Shown here: positions 1 through 9,244 of the stretch, piece by piece
How the letters are laid out: every line of letters begins with the position of its first letter
Position numbering within the stretch: position 1 is the first letter of the stretch
Assembly (NCBI GenBank): GCA_963281255.1
Contig: OY725492.1
Span: 1,597,696-1,661,695 of the forward strand
Origin: Aphrocallistes beatrix
Taxonomy: Eukaryota; Porifera; Hexactinellida; Sceptrulophora; Aphrocallistidae
Reading direction: 5' to 3'
DNA: 64,000 bases
The notes under the pieces: generated by a model
Database searches by the model: none
Told to the model about the DNA's origin: nothing
The model's input: only the letters and a program-made list of their open reading frames with translations
Program-made: the position numbers and the translations under genes

Positions 1-290
1 CATTTGGAGAAAACCTTTTTCTTCCCAAGTTTGTCTTTCAAAATGGAGTGTATCGTGCTGGATGAAATGCCAACCTCTGTCAAGTTCCTCACATGTTTGC
101 CTGCGATCTTCCTGGAGTAATTCCACCACATGGTTGACGTTTTCCTCAGTAGAGGCTGTTTCCGGACGTCCTGATCGAGGCTGATCGTTCATATCCTCCC
201 TTCCTTCTCTGATGATAACGACCCACTTTCGCACAGTTTGTATTGATGGAGCAATATCTCCTCATGCTTCACTCAAATTTTGGTCGATTT
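1..290 (-). pseudogene. Mariner-family transposase fragment (N-terminal DNA-binding region)
   Basis: Read on the minus strand this encodes part of the paired helix-turn-helix region of a mariner transposase. The family linker motif is clear (GRED followed by QPRSGRP), then TEENVNHVVELLQEDRRQTC, and after a frameshift a second helix-turn-helix, VGISSSTIHSILKDKLGKKK. A stop lies upstream of the first motif and the catalytic domain is not in the window, because the fragment runs off the left edge. It cannot encode a working enzyme. The family is clear; the subfamily is not. Confidence 0.8.
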
Positions 291-540
291 TCATGTGTGA
301 TTTATCTAATAAAACAAAAAAAATTATTACTGTTCTTATGTCCCTGCTTGTGAATGAAGTCTGAGTGGACAACTTATCCATAACGCCTTAGTTAGAAGAT
401 CAGAGAAATAATTTTGGAGTGAATAATCCATACATATTTTTGAATTTTTGTAATTGAATCTTTTATAAATAAAGTCATCTTTTAATCGATATCTGGTAAA
501 TTTTTGTCTGCATGGTGATCTAAAAACCCTGCAACAAATT
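291..540. repeat. AT-rich stretch with a dispersed repeat
   Basis: No coding potential is seen. About 465-540 is a diverged relative of 4180-4265: both carry AATAAAGTCATCTTTTAATC and end in CAACAAATTTTGCTGATGT. The second copy contains ACAGGGTGATCCAAAAG, which resembles a Tc1/mariner-type terminal repeat. Confidence 0.5.
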
Positions 541-549
541 TTGCTGATG

Positions 550-1010
550 TATTATACTAGGCGCCCTTTGTGCGCCTAGGCTTACATTGATTAACTTTGA
601 GGTAGATAACAACTCTAAATACTTCTATCTTACTATCACTCGAAATTTCACAAAATTTGTCAATTTTTCGATTGTTGATGCGTAATGATGACGTCATAAC
701 AGAGCGATGAGTCATCATTTTTTGATGATAGTTGCATCATACTTAAGATATATATACACGTATATATATATATATATATTTACAGATTCTATTAAAATTT
801 CAGCCTTAATCGCCTAAAATGACTGAGTTATAGTCGAAAAACAAGAATTTTATAATTATAAAAAGGCGACAATAACGTCATAATTCCATGATGAGTCCAC
901 ATTTTCCTCTGAGCTCAGAGCTTAGTGGAACAATAGTCAAATGCTTCTCACATGCTTTCTGTGCCTGGCAATTTCTTCAATCAATTCGTTAGATATATAT
1001 ACCAGGGTTG
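550..1010 (-). mobile_element. HLE (non-autonomous Helitron-like element), decayed copy
   Basis: This copy is recognised by alignment to the well-preserved copies at 45084-45620 and 52650-53199. It has the GC-rich 3' part (GCGCCCTTTGTGCGCCTAGG), the ACGTCAT/GAGTCATCAT core and the distal block ending CAATCAATTCGTTA. The terminal TC and CTTG ends are lost. A CRE palindrome lies at 689-696 and an AP-1 site at 708-714; the second CRE has mutated to AACGTCA. Confidence 0.75.
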
Positions 1011-1456
1011 CTCCCGAATTGTTGATTATTCGGTTTAAACAAATATTGTTTCCTCCGCTTGATTGATTGTTTGGGGCTAAAATCAACCGAATTTCGGACC
1101 GTCTCAATAACCTCAGCTGTTCGCTTCTTTGGTCGGCCAGAATGCGTTGGCCTGTCATCAGACTGGCAATTGAGATTTTGAACTGTCCCATATTTCCTAA
1201 GCTTCCCCACCCAACGATATTGATTTATCGGGAGAAACCTCAGTCTGGAATGATGTACGGAATAGCGTTTTTACAGCTTCGTATGAAGAAGTTCCAAAGT
1301 AATGTTCCACACAAAAAATCGGTGCTGCAGCACCCAATTTGGCACTTTCTGATTGTCGAGACTCTTAACAACTTTGAAACTTAATAAAAATGGAATTGAT
1401 TTAGAGATAAAAATAATATGACCCCCAAAGAATTTGGGTTGCATGGATCACCCTGT
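985..1456 (-). pseudogene. Decayed Tc1/mariner-superfamily transposase, second fragment
   Basis: On the minus strand this is a broken helix-turn-helix region of an IS630/Tc1/mariner-type transposase. The readable part is KLRKYGTVQNLNCQSDDRP followed by SGRPKKRTAEVIETVRNSVD and SPKQSI, which has the form of the linker and second helix-turn-helix. It is split between two frames with stops. The plus-strand right edge (about 1420-1456) reads CCCAAAGAATTTGGGTTGCA then GATCACCCTGTA, a typical terminal-repeat style end. No catalytic DDE/DDD motif survives. Confidence 0.6.
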
Positions 1457-1479
1457 AATAGGCCTACTTATACTTGATT

Positions 1480-2470
1480 ATATTTTATAGCAACATCTAC
1501 CAGTAGAGATTGTTTATTTTTTATTTTGCTTTGGCTTATTTGATCAGTGTGGAAATAATTATAAATATTGAAATAACATTGAAAAATTGCTTACTAGCAT
1601 AGCAGTAGCTAATGTTGTTGAATATTAGTAGTGTTAAATAACTGTTTGTCTCTATTGTGTAGCATCCAGCAATTGTGCATTAAATTCGCAGTTCGTCTTT
1701 CTGTTTACACAGCATTTTTAGAAAAATCTTCCAATTCTTTTTCAAGTTGTATCTTTTCTTGGGTTAGAAGTTCTTTTTCTTTTATCAATTCTTCCATTAT
1801 TCTTTTCTCTTTCTCCCTAAATTTTTTAGTGTCAATGCAGTTCTTTCTTTTCTGCCGATATTTCTCAACATATTCAATCTGGGTGTCAGTGTAGCCTCTG
1901 CTCCACATATATTTTCGAATTTCAGGGAGCTCTATGGATGCTATTTCATCTTTATTCCAAGGAATTAAAGTAAGAAGAGCTGCTCCATCATTTTTTGTAA
2001 TTGACAATGCCATTTTATTATATGTTATATGTGTTTGTACTTTATTTTTCTTGAATACCAATGTCTAAATTGATATTTATACTTGCGAAATCTGATATAT
2101 TGTGCAATTGCACCCCTTACAACCTCAACAAACTCGACAAATAATTAAATTAAATTTAAGTAAGACTCTACTCCTAATTCAGGCTTAAATTAATCCTTGC
2201 GTCTATGATTCGCTGTCCCTAGGGTATTACATTGATAGGTTGAACAACTCCAAGAATTCCTTTCAGTCAGCATTATTTTAAATCCATTCAAGTTTATTTT
2301 TCTGATTCTTATGTTCCCTTATGCAAACAATACTACTTTCAATAATACTGATAAATTAAATTTAACATATTTTAGATTCTTCAACACACTATACTAACTA
2401 ATAATTACTTTCTTGCTCCGAATACATCACGAGGTTTTATCTGCAATAAAAGAATCTCTTGGTAATTTCG
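1480..2470. repeat. bZIP-gene repeat unit, copy A
   Basis: This unit is about 90% similar by eye to copy B at 4545-5580. It shares the 3' flank (CAACATCTACCAGTAGAGATT, TATTTGATCAGTG), the coding part and the 5' flank down to AATACTACTTTCAATAATACTG. Part of the left flank occurs a third time at about 6710-6990. The similarity extends well beyond the ORF, so whole genomic units were duplicated rather than only mRNA copies. Confidence 0.75.
1705..2013 (-). CDS. Small CNC/SKN-1-like bZIP protein, copy A
   Basis: This is a 102-residue ORF starting MALSITKNDG. An in-frame TTG further upstream is not needed. The C-terminal half looks like a basic leucine zipper: a pre-basic helix (LPEIRKYMWSRGYTDTQIEY), a basic stretch (KYRQKRKNCIDTKKFREKEK) with asparagine and arginine eight residues apart as in bZIP basic regions, then a heptad-rich coiled coil (about residues 68-98). 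The order 'LP...M...Q...R..KN' resembles the CNC/SKN-1 homology region ahead of the basic helix. The usual Ala-Ala and Cys/Ser of the basic region are replaced (DT and F), so DNA binding could be altered or lost. The near-identical ORF at 4783-5091 is also open, which argues for recent function or recent duplication. No intron is seen. The family call is inferred by eye. Confidence 0.5.
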   Translation of the reverse strand: MALSITKNDGAALLTLIPWNKDEIASIELPEIRKYMWSRGYTDTQIEYVEKYRQKRKNCIDTKKFREKEKRIMEELIKEKELLTQEKIQLEKELEDFSKNAV

Positions 2471-2539
2471 TATCAAATATCTACTTAATGCTTTTTAACA
2501 TTTATTAATTGTACACTTTGCACAATCAAATAACTTTTT

Positions 2540-3420
2540 GAGGAATTTTATAGTTGATACAGTGGAGCCACCCATAACGGACAACCCTCGTTGCACGGGT
2601 TGAATTTAACAGATGTCTAATAGAAAAGAACCTCTAAATAGCGGACTGTGATAGGGTCCCGAATTGAATTATTAATGCTTTTTGCCTCCTAGAAAAGGAC
2701 AAATGCATTTTGTATATGATATCGAAATACTGATACGCCATGAATCCATGATAGTAAGAATATTTTTATCATTTCCAAAGTATATGTACCATTTAGCTTT
2801 CTATACAAATACATTGGTCTTCATAGAGTCAATTATTTCTTTCATTTTATCATTGTATTCTCTGGGTCTAGGATATTTGACTATTGTAATACATAGGTAG
2901 CGGTACTCTGTAGCGTACCGAGGGGGACACAAGGGTACATGTGCACCAAAGTCAGGATTTAATGCAAGAATTTTTATGAGAAATTTAATAATATATATTT
3001 ATATAGCGCAGATAAATGTTGTCGTCTTCCAGGAGATTTAACCCTGTATAGCACTGGGGGTCTACAGCGCCCCACACCCCCACACCTCCAGTTGGATGAT
3101 GTGGCCCCCGTCAGAAAATCTGACTACGTCACTGCCGATACAACTCTCAAAATTCCTGGGCAGAACCCTGTGTATGGCGCGATATTATAAGGTACAAGTC
3201 CTACAGTAGTCTCTTCAATATGAACAGCTACTGCATTTTTATCTTTTGGGTTTATCATCCATTTACTGAAGTGTTTCACCCAGCACTGTACATAGTCCAA
3301 CTGTCCTTGTAAGCATATATAGTAACCCCTTATGTTTGACTGGATCACTAAAAGTTCCAGTTCTTTAGATAGATATGCTGTTTTTACAAGCCATTTCAAA
3401 TAGATTATTTATAATTTTCA
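2540..3420. repeat. Dispersed repeat region, paralogous to 6985-8330
   Basis: No gene is supported. It holds a piece beginning TACAGTGGAGCCACCCATAA (also near 5680), a block reading ACCGAGGGGGACACAAGGGT (also at 7300, more diverged near 30230), and a block around 3180-3400. That last block contains TATTATAAGGTACAAGTCC, the empty version of the site holding the mariner MITE at 7610-8089. ORFs here are broken or chance. Confidence 0.6.
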
Positions 3421-3465
3421 TGATATCTTATGCCTTTATTGAGAGAACATGCGATGAATACTCGT

Positions 3466-3592
3466 ACATCCTTACTATTAGAACTCGATTATTGTGTATG
3501 TATTTATATATTTATACGAACTGATTGAAGAAATTGCCAGACACAGAAAGCTGATTTTTGGCAAGTCGGAGTCTTTTGGCTATGGCTCTACT
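3466..3592 (+). mobile_element. HLE 5'-end fragment
   Basis: It begins at TCCTTACTATTAGAACTCGA and continues through GAACTGATTGAAGAAATTGC, TTTTTGGCAAGTCGGAGTC and GGCTATGGCTC, all diagnostic of the HLE 5' block. It breaks off before the CRE/AP-1 core. Confidence 0.75.
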
Positions 3593-3865
3593 CGAAGAAA
3601 AGAAACAACAAAACAATCTTGTTTGTTGTTTCTTTTCTTCGATCATATTTTGCCTTATTTTCTCATATTCACTTAAGGTTTCTCTATTTCACATGCATAC
3701 AGGCGAGTCATCATTGTTTGACGATATTTTTCAACATACTTAATTTGTATTTCAATATCACCTCTTCTCCTTACATTTTTTCGAATTTCTACAATGTAAT
3801 TTATATTTTATCTTTTTCAAATAATTCAACTAAAAGTGCTTTTTGTTATTGACGAAGTCATTTTA
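3593..3865 (-). pseudogene. Decayed third copy of the small bZIP gene
   Basis: The minus strand begins ATGACTTCGTCAATAACAAA, equivalent to the start of the intact copies. After two stops it keeps VEIRKNVRRRGDIEIQIKY followed by VEKYRQ, the same order as EIRKYMWSRGYTDTQIEYVEKYRQ in copies A and B. A stop then interrupts the zipper. Divergence is far greater than between A and B, so this is an older copy. Confidence 0.6.
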
Positions 3866-4544
3866 ATTATATTTCCATACAGATATTTATACTTACTAAG
3901 TCTTAAATTGTGCGATTTTACCCCTTACATCCTCAGCACATTGTCTGACTATAACTCAGACTGCATACTTTTTATACATTAAATCTTTCTTATCTCCAGG
4001 TATATCAAAATTGGGCGACTTTATGATTCCTTTCATCTGAATTATTTGCAGATTTGTAATGCGTTATTCCAATTATTTGACCATATAGGAATTGGACATA
4101 ACTCAATACGTAAACAAGATATCATCATTCATACAGAGAGGAATAATGAGGAGGGAATCGCTCCCTAGTAATTTTTTTCCGAATAAAGTCATCTTTTAAT
4201 CGATATCTGATAAATTTTTGTCTACAGGGTGATCCAAAAGTTCTTCAACAAATTTTGCTGATGTTTTATCCTTACACAAGTAGTATATCTAATTTCCGAC
4301 ATTGCATTTTCCATGAAACTTTTAAGGATTATTTTAAGTATAATAATAAGAATGTGGTATACTGATTTAGTAGTGTATTTTAAAACTATCCCAGTGAGTC
4401 AGTAACCTTCCTACATTAACAGAATATTATTTAATCATTTCTCACTCGTTGTTTTTTATTTAATCGGTAAATGATATAATTTAATAATAAAAGAATGTTG
4501 ATGAAATGCCGCTGCTTCTCTCCTGCTTTCTGCTCTTTAATTAA

Positions 4545-5580
4545 CTACAGATATTGCAACATCTACCAGTAGAGATTTTTTATTTTGCTTTGGCTTATTT
4601 GATCAGTGTGGAAATAATTATAAATATTGAAATAGCATTGAAAAATTGCTTACTAGCATAGCAGTAGCTTTTGTTGTTGAATATTAGTGTTTGTTAGCAT
4701 TATGATAAGCTTTAAATAACTGTCTGTCTCTGTTGTGTAGCATCCAGCAACTGTGAATTAAATTCGCAGTTCGTCTTTCTGTTTACACATCACTTTTTTT
4801 AAAATCTTCCAATTCTTTTTCAAGTTTTTTCTTTTCTTGGGTTAGGAATTGTTTTTCTTTTATCAATTCTTCCATTATTCTTTTCTCTTTCTTCCTAAAA
4901 TTTTGAGTGTAGATGCAGTTCATCCTTTTCTGCCGATATTTCTCAACATATTCAATCTGGGTTTCAGTGTAGCCTCTGCTCCACATATATTTTCGAATTT
5001 CAGGGAGTTTTGTGATTGCTATTTCATCTTTATTCCAAGGAATTGAACTAAGAAGAGCTGCTCCATCATTTTTTGTAATTGACAGTGCCATTTTATTATA
5101 TTTATATGTGTTTGTACTTTATTTTTCTTGAATACCAATGTCTAAATTGATATTTATACTTGCGAAGTCTGATATATTGTGCAATTGCACCCCTTACATC
5201 CTCAACAAACTCGACAAGTAATTTAATTAAATTTAAGTAAGACTCTACTCCTAATTCAGGCTTAAATTAATCCTTTCGTCTATGAGACTCAAAAATGCCG
5301 TATTTTTTAATTTTAAAATCTTCGCTGGTCCCTAGGGTATTACGTTGATAGGTTGAACAACTCCAAGAATTCCTTTCAGTCAGCATTAATTTAAATCCGT
5401 TCAAGTTTTTTTTTCTGATTCTTATGCTCCTATATGCAAACAATACTACTTTCAATAATACTGATAAATTAAATTTAACTTTAATTTTAGAAATCCCTAT
5501 TCTCCAACATGCTATAATAATTATTACTGACTTGCTCCAAATAATTCACGGAGGTTTTATCTGCACATAAAATATTTTGG
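4545..5580. repeat. bZIP-gene repeat unit, copy B
   Basis: This is the second copy of the unit at 1480-2470, with small indels: an inserted TGTTAGCATTATGATAAGCT near 4690 and an extra segment near 5283-5325. Further left, about 4335-4560 is again shared with 6710-6930 (AATAAGAATGTGGTATACTG). Confidence 0.75.
4783..5091 (-). CDS. Small CNC/SKN-1-like bZIP protein, copy B
   Basis: This 102-residue ORF begins MALSITKNDGAALLSSIPWN, is nearly identical to copy A and has the same length. Domain order is the same: an acidic N-terminus, a pre-basic helix (LPEIRKYMWSRGYTETQIEY), a basic segment (RQKRMNCIYTQNFRKKEKR) and a Leu/Ile/Glu/Lys-rich coiled coil to the end. Many differences between A and B are amino-acid changes in the basic region (KNCIDTKKF against MNCIYTQNF), while the frame stays open. 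A zipper without a full DNA-binding helix would suggest a dominant-negative or dimer-partner role, but that is inference. An abundant repeat with a chance ORF is the alternative. Confidence 0.5.
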   Translation of the reverse strand: MALSITKNDGAALLSSIPWNKDEIAITKLPEIRKYMWSRGYTETQIEYVEKYRQKRMNCIYTQNFRKKEKRIMEELIKEKQFLTQEKKKLEKELEDFKKSDV

Positions 5581-5786
5581 TAGTTTCTTATCAAATATCT
5601 ACTTAGTGCTTTTTACATTTATTACTTTTACATTTTGCACAATCAAATAAATTGTTGAGGAATTTTATAGTTGATACAGTGGATCCGCCCATAACAGACA
5701 ACCCTCGTGACACGGAGTGAATTTAACAGATGTCTAATGGAAAAGAACCTCTAAATAGCGGACAGTGATGGGGTCCCGAATTGAAT

Positions 5787-6300
5787 GTCGACTCATCATG
5801 GAATTATGACGTCATTGTCACCTTTTTTTAGAATTGGAGAATTCAGTTTTTCAATATAACTCAGCCATTTTAGGTGATAAAAGGCTGAAATTTTAACAGA
5901 ATGTGTATATTAATATATCTCAAATATGGCACCTATCATCAAAAAATGATGACTCATCACCCTGTCATGACGTCATCGTTATGCATCCAAAATTTTGTGA
6001 TTTTTCGAGTGATATCGATTATAACAGTAAGACAGACGCATTTAGAGATGTTATCCACCTCACAATTAATCAATATGAGTCCAGGCGCCCAGAAGGCCCC
6101 TCCGGCGGACACAACGTGTCCGCCAGAGGCACTCTAAGGGCGCCTAGGCTCACGTTGATTAATTTTAAGGTAGATAACAGCTCTAAATACGTCTGTCTTA
6201 CTGTTATAATCGAGATCCCTCGAAAAATCACAAAATTTGTCAATTTTTCGATTGTTGATGCTTAATGATGACGTCATAACAGAGCGATCAGCAAACAGTT
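5787..6300. mobile_element. Composite of two HLE pieces head to head
   Basis: The left half (5787-6115) is a plus-orientation HLE core: CRE at 5807-5814 and 5968-5975, then the GC-rich GGCGGACACAACGTGTCCGC end. The right half (about 6140-6300) is the same element in reverse (CGCCTAGGCTCACGTTGATT, CRE at 6269-6276). The join forms a large imperfect palindrome. Neither half has intact outer ends. Confidence 0.7.
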
Positions 6301-7075
6301 GATTTTCGGTATGTAACCAAATATCATTATTTGATATTCGGTTGAAAACCAGATAATTTCGTTGTAACAGAATAATTTGGTCAACCAAATAATTTGCATG
6401 CTTTCCCAACACAATTACATGTTCTTACATGAGGTGGCTCGAACAGAATGCTATTAAATGAGTATTTCCCGATGTATTCCTATATTCACATTTCATGCAC
6501 CACCAATGCCATCATATAGTACAATGGTGGTAACTCGTGATAATTGCCACAGGTTAGCAAATGCTGATAATAATAAATCTTGAAGGAAAATAATTAGGTT
6601 GAAAGCTTACAAAGTGCGTAATTTGATGTTTAGAAAACGAATTTGAAGCCAAAAGGTTCATTGAAGAATTACAGCACAATCTTTCGAGATATTGTATATT
6701 TTATTAGAAATCTAATAATAAGAATGTGGTATACTGATTTAGTAGTATATTGTAAAACTATCTCAGTGAGTCAGTGACTTTTCTACATTAACTGAATATT
6801 ATTTAATCATTTCTCACTCGTTGTTTTTAATTTAATCGATAAATGATATAATTTAATATTAAGATAATGTTGATGAAATGCCGCTGCTTCTCTCCTGCTT
6901 TCTGCTCTTTAATTAACTACAGATATTGCAACATCTACCAGTAGAGATTGTTTATTTTGCTTTGGCTTATTTGATCAGTGAGGAAATAATGGATTGAATT
7001 TAACAGATGTCTAATAGAAAAGAACCTCTAAATAGCTGACTGTGATAGGGTCCCGAATTGAATTATTAGTACTCT
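6301..7075. repeat. Non-coding, partly repeated
   Basis: 6301-6690 is AT-rich with no recognised feature apart from a short inverted motif around AACCAAATA/GGTTGAAAACC near 6320-6390. About 6710-6990 repeats the flank of the bZIP units, and 6990-7075 repeats 2600-2680 (AACAGATGTCTAATAGAAAA). No gene is supported. Confidence 0.5.
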
Positions 7076-7609
7076 TTGCCTCCTAAAAACGGAGATTTCG
7101 AAATATTGATACGCCTTGAATCCATGATCGTAAGAAGATTTTTATCATTACCAAAGTATATGTACAATATTTTGATACATTTACCTTTCTATACAAATAC
7201 ATTTGTCTCAAAGAGTCAATTATTTCTTTCATTTTATCAATGTATTCTCTGGGTCCAGGATATTTGACTATTGTAATACATAGGTAGCGATACGGAGTAG
7301 CCTACCGAAGGGGACACAAGGGTACGTGCCCACCAATGCCAGGGTTTAATGCAAGAATTTCTTTGAGAAATTTGACCTTTTATTGTCATTTTCTCGAGAA
7401 GTATATACTAACTTCGATGATTCGGAGTATATTATGAAATAAACGTTGTCATCTTCCAGGAGATTTGCCCCTGTACCTCACTGGGGGGCTTACTGCGCCC
7501 CCGCACCTCCAGCTGGATGATGTGCCCCTGTCATAAAATCTGGCTCGCTGACGATACTACTCCAAAAATCCTGGGCAGAACCATGTGTATGATGCGATAT
7601 TATAAGGTA

Positions 7610-8089
7610 CGAGGGGAGTTCAATAAGTAATTAGCCTGAACCTGAACAACTATATTTACTTGAAACTTTTGTTGTTTATTTTTCAATATAATCGCCTAGA
7701 ACAGCAATGCACTTCTCCCAACTTTTGATCCAGGTTTCAAATCCACTATGGAAAAAGGTCTTAGGTTGCTTGTCAAAAAAACTATTTACAGCTTCGACCA
7801 ACTCTTCGTCACTACCAAATTTTCCAAATTTTTCAAAAGCTATTGATATAAGAAATTTGGAAATTTGCCAAATTGCATAGGAGGGAGCTGAGTCACCGTA
7901 AACGTTAACTAGCCTTTGGTGGATGTCCATCGGCGCATTATAAATTGATAAATTAGAAAGGGAAAAAAATAGATAAGAATAGGTTGAAGCTGAAAATTAG
8001 TTGTGTACATGTTGACAAACAATGCTAAATTTCATTCATCAATAATAAAGAGAAGTCTGGTAGGCTAATAACTTATTGAACTCCCCTCG
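7610..8089 (-). mobile_element. Mariner MITE with internally deleted transposase
   Basis: This is a 480-bp element with terminal inverted repeats (CGAGGGGAGTTCAATAAGT at the left, its reverse complement at the right) and a TA target duplication at 7608-7609 and 8090-8091. The paralogous empty site near 3195 reads AAGGTACAAGTCC, which confirms the boundaries. The minus-strand ORF 7676-7930 joins a transposase N-terminus (MDIHQRLVNVYGDSAPSYA) to its C-terminus (FFDKQPKTFFHSGFETWIKS, ending GDYIEK). The whole catalytic centre is deleted, so any movement must use a transposase from elsewhere. Confidence 0.9.
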
Positions 8090-8339
8090 TACAAGTCCTA
8101 TAATAGTCTCTTCAATATGAACAGCTACTGCATTTTTATCTTTTGGGTTTATCATTCCTTTACTGAAGTGTTTCACCCAGCACTGTACGTAGTCCAACTG
8201 TTGTAAGCATATATAGTAACCCCTTATGTATGACTGGATCTCTCAAATTTCCAGTTCTTTAGATAGATATACTGTTTTTACAAGCCATTTCAAATAGATT
8301 ATTTATAATTTTTCCTGATATATCATGCCTTTATTGAGG

Positions 8340-9220
8340 GAACTGCGGTGCATACAACCCTTAAAAGTACGATATTTAATTTTATTGCCGTTTGTGCAAA
8401 TCCAACATCCATAAATCGTTGATCAAAATCCTACATAGTCATTGATTCAAAATATACAGTCTCGAAGTTACCTTTCAAATCGGAAAATTTATGGATAATA
8501 TATTTTTCTAATTAGTACACACATACACAAATACTTTACTACTGTATTCAATTCTAATTCTGTTAATTATCCTTGATAAATTTAGTTTTCCTTTCTCACA
8601 CAACATACTTATTTAAGTTGACCTGGTTCCCTGCGTTAGTAAACGTTAAGAAAATCGAGAAATTCCTTTGATCCCAACATACGATACGCTCTCACGAAGC
8701 TAGAACCTCACAATCACAAAGCTAGAACCTCACTATCACAAAGTTTGTGTTTGTTTCCAGAGTCAAGATGCTTGTTGAAACATAATTTACCGACGACGAG
8801 TTATTATATATTACAATCTCGATTATTTTTCTGGTATAACTTATTGTATATTGTTAGGCCGCAATTTATTGAGAAGATTAATTTTGAACCGTGACCAAAA
8901 GATTTTTAGAAATTACTGGTTTAGGCAAGTGAGTAAAATGGTGGGCCCCCATGGGCGTCGAACTTTTGGGTTTGTAGAGACATGTTGATGGGGCGAAAGG
9001 GTCTCCGCCCCATCTGTTATGACGCATATGGAGGGCCCTCTGGACATCTTCACGGAAACAATGCGTCCGCTGGGCGTTCAGCCCGATCAAACGAGGCACT
9101 GTTGTTTGATAAAAGGAAGAGAGCAAATTTGTTCAATCATCTCATCCTCTCATTTATATTTTAGCCTGTAGTTTTCTTTTATATTTACTTTTCAAATATG
9201 AATTTCCTTTCCATTATTTA
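8340..9220. other. Intergenic region upstream of the zinc-finger gene
   Basis: AT-rich with no supported gene. A direct repeat (GCTAGAACCTCACAATCACAA, GCTAGAACCTCACTATCACA) lies at 8699-8740. A GC-rich island at about 8940-9100 has short ORFs on both strands but no recognisable domain. A poly-pyrimidine tract ending TTTATTAG just before 9231 could be a splice acceptor for a 5' UTR exon. Confidence 0.4.
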
Positions 9221-9244
9221 TTGTTTATTAGTGCCTATTTCTTA

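Noticed and set aside
5901..6412. ORFs of 78-120 residues in the HLE composite, and the similar MMTHH... ORFs in other copies
   Set aside because: They recur because the element is repetitive; frames are not conserved between copies.
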